A stretch of 64,000 nt of DNA from DASSUW01 sp963844205 (GTDB lineage Bacteria > Actinomycetota > Thermoleophilia > Solirubrobacterales > Solirubrobacteraceae): the NCBI GenBank assembly GCA_963844205.1, contig CAWJNK010000014.1:682001-746000 (forward strand), given 5' to 3'. Below the pieces are notes generated by a model. That model was not told the origin of the DNA. It saw only the letters and a program-made list of their open reading frames with translations, and did no database searches. This document shows, piece after piece, positions 60,810 to 64,000 of this stretch (positions within the stretch are counted from its first letter, which is position 1; every line of letters begins with the position of its first letter). The translations under genes were made by a program, and so were the position numbers.

Positions 60810-61907
60810 TTATGCGACGTCCCTCAGCTTCTGAGCCTCGGCGAGGCTCTGCAGCTTCTTCAGCGACTGGTTCTCGATCTGCCGGATCCGCTCGCGCGTG
60901 ACGTTGAACGTGCGGCCGACCTCGTCCAGCGTGCGTGGGTGCTCGCCGCCGAGGCCGTAGCGCAGCTCGAGCACGCGCCGCTCGCGGTAGGAGAGGTTCT
61001 CCAGCGCCTCGCGCAGCGCCTCCTTGGTGAGGATCTCGGCGGCGCGCTCGTACGGCGACTCGGCTCGCTCGTCGGCGATGAACTGGCCGAACTCGGACTC
61101 CTCCTCGTCGCCGACCGGCTTCTCGAGCGAGACCGGCGCCTGCGCGGAGCGCTTGATCGACTCGACTTCGTCCGGCTCGATGCCGGTGTGGTGGGCGATC
61201 TCCTGGGCGGTCGGCTCGCGGCCGAGCTCGGTGACCAGCTTGCGCTCGGCGCGGCCGATCTTGTTGAGCTTCTCGACGACGTGGACCGGGATACGGATCG
61301 TGCGCGCCTTGTCGGCGAGCGCGCGGGCGATCGCCTGGCGGATCCACCAGGTCGCGTAGGTGGAGAACTTGAAGCCCTTGCGGTAGTCGAACTTCTCGGC
61401 CGCGCGGACGAGGCCGAGCGTGCCCTCCTGGATCAGGTCCAGGAACGGCAGGCCCTGGTTACGGTAGTTCTTGGCGATCGAGACGACGAGCCGCAGGTTG
61501 GACTCGACCATCTTCTGCTTCGCGTCGAGGTCCCCGCGCTCGATCCGCCGCGCCAGGTCGACCTCCTCCTGCGCCGTGAGCAGCCGGACCTTGCCGATGT
61601 CCTTCAGGAAGAGCTGAAGGGAGTCGGTGGTCATGTCCGGCTTCAGGTCGAGCGTCGTCTTCTTGCGACGCCCGCGCTTGTCCGGGGCGCGCTCCACCTG
61701 CGCCGCCTCGAGCGCCGGGTCGACTTCCTCCACGAGCTCGATCTCGGACTTCTCGAGATAGCCGTGCAGCTCTTCGACGTCGGCCTCGTCGAGGTCGATC
61801 TCCGCGACGGCGGTCGCGATCTCGGCGAAGGTGAGCACACCCACCTGCTGCCCCTTGAGGAGCAGGCCCTTGACTTCTTCAAGCTCTTGGAGATCCACTA
61901 CAGACAT
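60810..61907 (-). CDS. sigA: Primary sigma-70 factor
   Basis: A 365-residue RpoD-type sigma factor. Region 1.1 is about 1-60. Region 1.2/2 has 'DSLQLFLKDIGKVRLLTAQE' and the core-binding 'GLPFLDLIQEGTLGLVRAAE'; region 2.4 is 'FSTYATWWIRQAIARALADK'. Regions 3 and 4 follow, ending 'DEVGRTFNVTRERIRQIENQ' and 'SLKKLQSLAE'. The strong -10/-35 pair upstream and the conserved region 1.1 favour the housekeeping factor over a group 2 paralogue. The start is ATG 61907. Confidence 0.93.
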   Translation of the reverse strand: MSVVDLQELEEVKGLLLKGQQVGVLTFAEIATAVAEIDLDEADVEELHGYLEKSEIELVEEVDPALEAAQVERAPDKRGRRKKTTLDLKPDMTTDSLQLFLKDIGKVRLLTAQEEVDLARRIERGDLDAKQKMVESNLRLVVSIAKNYRNQGLPFLDLIQEGTLGLVRAAEKFDYRKGFKFSTYATWWIRQAIARALADKARTIRIPVHVVEKLNKIGRAERKLVTELGREPTAQEIAHHTGIEPDEVESIKRSAQAPVSLEKPVGDEEESEFGQFIADERAESPYERAAEILTKEALREALENLSYRERRVLELRYGLGGEHPRTLDEVGRTFNVTRERIRQIENQSLKKLQSLAEAQKLRDVA

Positions 61908-62024
61908 TCAAGTCCTGTTCTCGGCGACGCCCTGGTGGGCGTCAGCTATCTGATGCGTACACCGCCTGGATCGTGGCTCTCTGCCGACCCGGAGCAAAGC
62001 TGGGGAGCACGACCGTATGGCCTG

Positions 62025-62053
62025 AGTCTAGGCGCTATATTTTTTGAAGTCAA
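62025..62053 (-). promoter_or_regulatory. Consensus-like promoter of sigA
   Basis: On the minus strand TTGACT (-35, 62053-62048) and TAGACT (-10, 62030-62025) are separated by exactly 17 bases. The spacer contains an A-rich tract (TCAAAAAATATAG), rare in this GC-rich sequence. It lies about 118 bases before the sigA start, implying a leader of roughly 110 bases. Confidence 0.7.
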
Positions 62054-62089
62054 AGCGGGCGGCGCCCGCCTCGCGCATTGACTGTATCC

Positions 62090-62515
62090 ATGACGCAGAA
62101 GTCCGCCAAGAAGAAGTCGAAGAAGACCGCAACGAGCGGCGGCGACAAGAGCGTCCTCGGGACGCTCCCGAGCACCCGCCAGACGCGGATCGGCGGCGTC
62201 CGCCGGGCAGCGAAGCCGACCGCGAAATCGTCGGCGCGGGCGACGAAATCGTCGCCGGCCGCGACCACGAAGTCGTCCGCGCGGGCCACGAAGGCGAAGC
62301 CCAAGAAGGCGCCCAAGTCACCGATTGCCGCCACGCAGCGCAAGGCGACCGCGGCGCAGCGGCCGGCCGCGCCGCCGCCCCCGCCGCGCCAGGACGACGG
62401 TCAGCCGGGCGCGGTCACCACCGCCGTCCAGGCCGTCGGCGAGCTCGCCCAGATCGGCGCTACGGTCGGTTCCCAACTCCTCAAGCGCGCCGCCAAGCGA
62501 ATTCCTCGCCCCTAA
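62090..62515 (+). CDS. Lysine/alanine-rich histone H1-like protein
   Basis: A 141-residue very basic protein. Residues 1-100 are rich in Lys, Ala, Ser, Thr and Pro, with repeated 'KSSARATKSS' and 'TKSSARATKAKPKKAPK' motifs like histone H1 tails. The C-terminal ~35 residues form a probable amphipathic helix ('VGELAQIGATVGSQLLKRAA'). It probably binds DNA or RNA as a nucleoid protein. ATG 62090 is used; TTG 62078 is possible. It diverges from sigA. Confidence 0.72.
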   Translation: MTQKSAKKKSKKTATSGGDKSVLGTLPSTRQTRIGGVRRAAKPTAKSSARATKSSPAATTKSSARATKAKPKKAPKSPIAATQRKATAAQRPAAPPPPPRQDDGQPGAVTTAVQAVGELAQIGATVGSQLLKRAAKRIPRP

Positions 62516-62544
62516 GCGCCGCTTCTGCTAGCTTGCCGCGCGCC

Positions 62545-62674
62545 GAATCGCCGCGGGCCAGCCGCGGCGAGCGGGGGAACCACTGCGGCAGGATGCCGTG
62601 GGGCGAATCGGCCGGGGGTCACCGGTTGTAGCGCTGCTTTCTCTGCGCGAGCCCGTCAGCTCACCTCGTAGGCA
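62545..62674 (+). promoter_or_regulatory. Second ydaO-type (cyclic di-AMP) riboswitch
   Basis: The plus strand shows the same blocks as the leader at 4988-5120: GCGGGGGAACCA (62571-62582), GGGGCGAATCGG (62600-62611) and CAGCTCACCTCGTAGGC (62657-62673). It ends 15 bases before the RlpA-like gene start and just before the ribosome site GGAGAAAG. Control by cyclic di-AMP is expected, with low expression when the ligand is high. Confidence 0.8.
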
Positions 62675-62688
62675 CCGGAGAAAGCATC

Positions 62689-63387
62689 GTGACGAGGGCT
62701 CGAAGACTGCTCCTGTGCGCCGCCATGGCCGCCTTCGCGGCTCCGGCGACCGCTGCCGGCGACCCACCGACCGGCGGCACCGAGGCGCCGCCGCCGCCGG
62801 TCACTGACAACGTGGTCAGCGCCCAGGGTTCGCAGATCTCCCTCACCGCCCGCGCCGGCACGATGGTCCGCAGGGTCGCACGCTTCCGGGGTACGGCACC
62901 GGCCGGCGCCACGGTCACGGTCGAGCGGTTCGACGACGCCGCTCAGACCTGGGTGGCCGTGGCGTCGGCCACGGCGGCCGCGGACGGCAGCTATCTCGCC
63001 ATCTGGCGCGGCGACCGCGTCGGCCAGCACCGGGTCCGCGCCGTCCTCGCCTCCAGCGGCCAGGCCGTCGCCGCCTCGGCCACGCCCGAGGTCGCGGTCA
63101 CGGTCCACCGGCCCGCCGTGGCGACGTGGTACGGCCCGAGCTTCTACGGCCGCCGCACCGCCTGCGGCCAGCGCATGAGCCGCACCCTGCTCGGCGTCGC
63201 TCACAAGCGGCTGCCGTGCGGCACCCAGGTCGCCGTCCTCTACAAGGGCCGCCGCATCACCGTCCCGGTCGTCGACCGCGGCCCGTTCGCGAACGACGCG
63301 CACTGGGACCTCACCGCTGCGACCGCCCAGGCGCTCGGCTTCGATCACACCGACCGCGTCGGCGCGGTCCGCATCACCGCGCCCTAG
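62689..63387 (+). CDS. RlpA-like double-psi beta-barrel secreted protein
   Basis: A 232-residue secreted protein. The signal peptide is 'RRLLLCAAMAAFAAPATAAG'. The middle domain (about 40-145) is Ig-like. The C-terminal RlpA-type double-psi barrel (about 148-230) has 'ATWYGPSFYGRRTACGQRMS', 'AHKRLPCGTQVAV' and 'VVDRGPFANDAHWDLT', including the catalytic-type Asp and a possible Cys pair. It probably cleaves or binds peptidoglycan. GTG 62689 follows a ydaO riboswitch and GGAGAAAG. Confidence 0.88.
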   Translation: MTRARRLLLCAAMAAFAAPATAAGDPPTGGTEAPPPPVTDNVVSAQGSQISLTARAGTMVRRVARFRGTAPAGATVTVERFDDAAQTWVAVASATAAADGSYLAIWRGDRVGQHRVRAVLASSGQAVAASATPEVAVTVHRPAVATWYGPSFYGRRTACGQRMSRTLLGVAHKRLPCGTQVAVLYKGRRITVPVVDRGPFANDAHWDLTAATAQALGFDHTDRVGAVRITAP

Positions 63388-63399
63388 TACCTTCGCGCC

Positions 63400-64000
63400 A
63401 TGAAGCGTCGTGGGCCCACGGACGTGGTCATCAGCGACCTCGACGACCACACGGTCATGGACGCGCGCGGCAGCGTTCGCTCGATCCAGGCCGCGACGGT
63501 CACCACGCCCGAGGGCGAGCTCGACGCCATCTGGACGCCCACCTACCTCGAGCGTCTCGCGCGCACGTACTGGAGGTTCCTCTCACGCGTCTCGCTCGGC
63601 CTCATCCGCGTCGAGTACACGCCCAACGAGCGGCGGGTCGTGCTCCTGCGCAGCCCGTTCGTGCTGCTGCGCTTCCGCGCGCCGGAGTACACGATCGGCG
63701 ACGGGCGCGGGATCGTGCGGTGGCGGATCCGCGACGGCGTGCTCGTGGCCAAGCGCGACCAGGGCTACCTCGAGATCGACGTCCGCCGGACCGACCCCGG
63801 CAAGGTCGGCTACGACCAGGCGCACGTCGAGGTCGAGGTCGCGAACTTCTACCCCGCGATCGCGACCTGGGTGACGCGCTGGTTCTACCAGGCGACGCAG
63901 TCGCGCATCCACGTGCTCGTGACGCACGGGTTCCTGCGCTCGCTGTCGCGCCGTGAGCTGGAGAAGTCCGCCGTCGGGCGGTTCGCGGACCCGGGCGAGC
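63400..64000 (+). CDS. Hypothetical protein, cut by the window end
   Basis: An open frame of 200 codons from ATG 63400 runs to the window edge with no stop. It has normal GC3 bias. The sequence contains 'TYLERLARTYWRFLSRVSLG', 'VVLLRSPFVLLRFRAPEYTI', 'IRWRIRDGVLVA'-like strands and 'SRIHVLVTHGFLRSLSRREL'. It is a mixed alpha/beta protein without a signal peptide. I do not recognise the family. It lies 12 bases after the RlpA-like gene and may share its riboswitch-controlled transcript. Confidence 0.75.
   Translation, partial: MKRRGPTDVVISDLDDHTVMDARGSVRSIQAATVTTPEGELDAIWTPTYLERLARTYWRFLSRVSLGLIRVEYTPNERRVVLLRSPFVLLRFRAPEYTIGDGRGIVRWRIRDGVLVAKRDQGYLEIDVRRTDPGKVGYDQAHVEVEVANFYPAIATWVTRWFYQATQSRIHVLVTHGFLRSLSRRELEKSAVGRFADPGE

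Overview
The window is high-GC DNA (many GTG and TTG starts, genes chained by 4-base ATGA/GTGA overlaps) with the gene content of a soil-type actinobacterium. Form I aerobic CO dehydrogenase, a PPK2 kinase, an Rpf-like muralytic enzyme behind a ydaO-type riboswitch and several HxlR regulators fit a Thermoleophilia/Solirubrobacterales-like lineage. That placement is inference from gene content. No rRNA, tRNA, transposase, integrase or true CRISPR array was seen.

1-13.9 kb: a short structured non-coding stretch, then a proline racemase/ornithine cyclodeaminase pair with a membrane protein. Next come a CBS protein, PPK2, an Rpf-like enzyme with its riboswitch, and a GH57 branching enzyme overlapping a methyltransferase (resembling the mycobacterial Rv3031/Rv3030 pair). 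A complete polyamine-type ABC importer (potA-D-B-C), a LON-domain protein, an ankyrin/lipoprotein/DsrE-like operon and TusA follow.

13.9-35.7 kb: carbohydrate catabolism. Two converging operons (SDR, SMP-30 lactonase, GntR; and MocA-type dehydrogenase, sugar isomerase, zinc dehydrogenase, HAD phosphatase, DUF4432 epimerase) carry similar TGTCTAGACA-like palindromes at their outer ends. A third such palindrome lies before an ABC sugar importer operon (MocA dehydrogenase, SIS isomerase, binding protein, ATPase, two permeases, MetE-like enzyme) that diverges from a ROK kinase. Between them are an RDD protein, a small segment flanked by duplicated DNA, a large membrane protein diverging from a TetR regulator over an operator array, and an Nramp-like transporter. 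A remarkable 327-bp palindromic repeat array lies between the ROK kinase and a gamma-glutamyltransferase.

35.7-40.8 kb: parA-ftsZ-ggt operon, a methyltransferase and a lipoprotein.

40.9-52.8 kb: the aerobic CO dehydrogenase locus. It runs xdhC-like, mocA-like cytidylyltransferase, five consecutive small single-TM proteins, coxM, coxS, coxL (AYRCSFR active-site loop), coxD, coxE, a zinc-finger miniprotein, a free-standing CoxL-like domain, (antisense yceI), coxG, a zinc ribbon protein and an ArsA-like ATPase. The small membrane proteins and the CoxL fragment are the best candidates for undescribed CODH accessory biology.

52.8-64 kb: lineage-type hypotheticals, two HxlR regulators around a cytoplasmic HtrA-like protease, AIM24, PilT, a large LuxR-type ATPase regulator, the primary sigma factor with a clear promoter, a histone H1-like protein, a second ydaO-type riboswitch before an RlpA-like protein, and a partial gene at the right edge.
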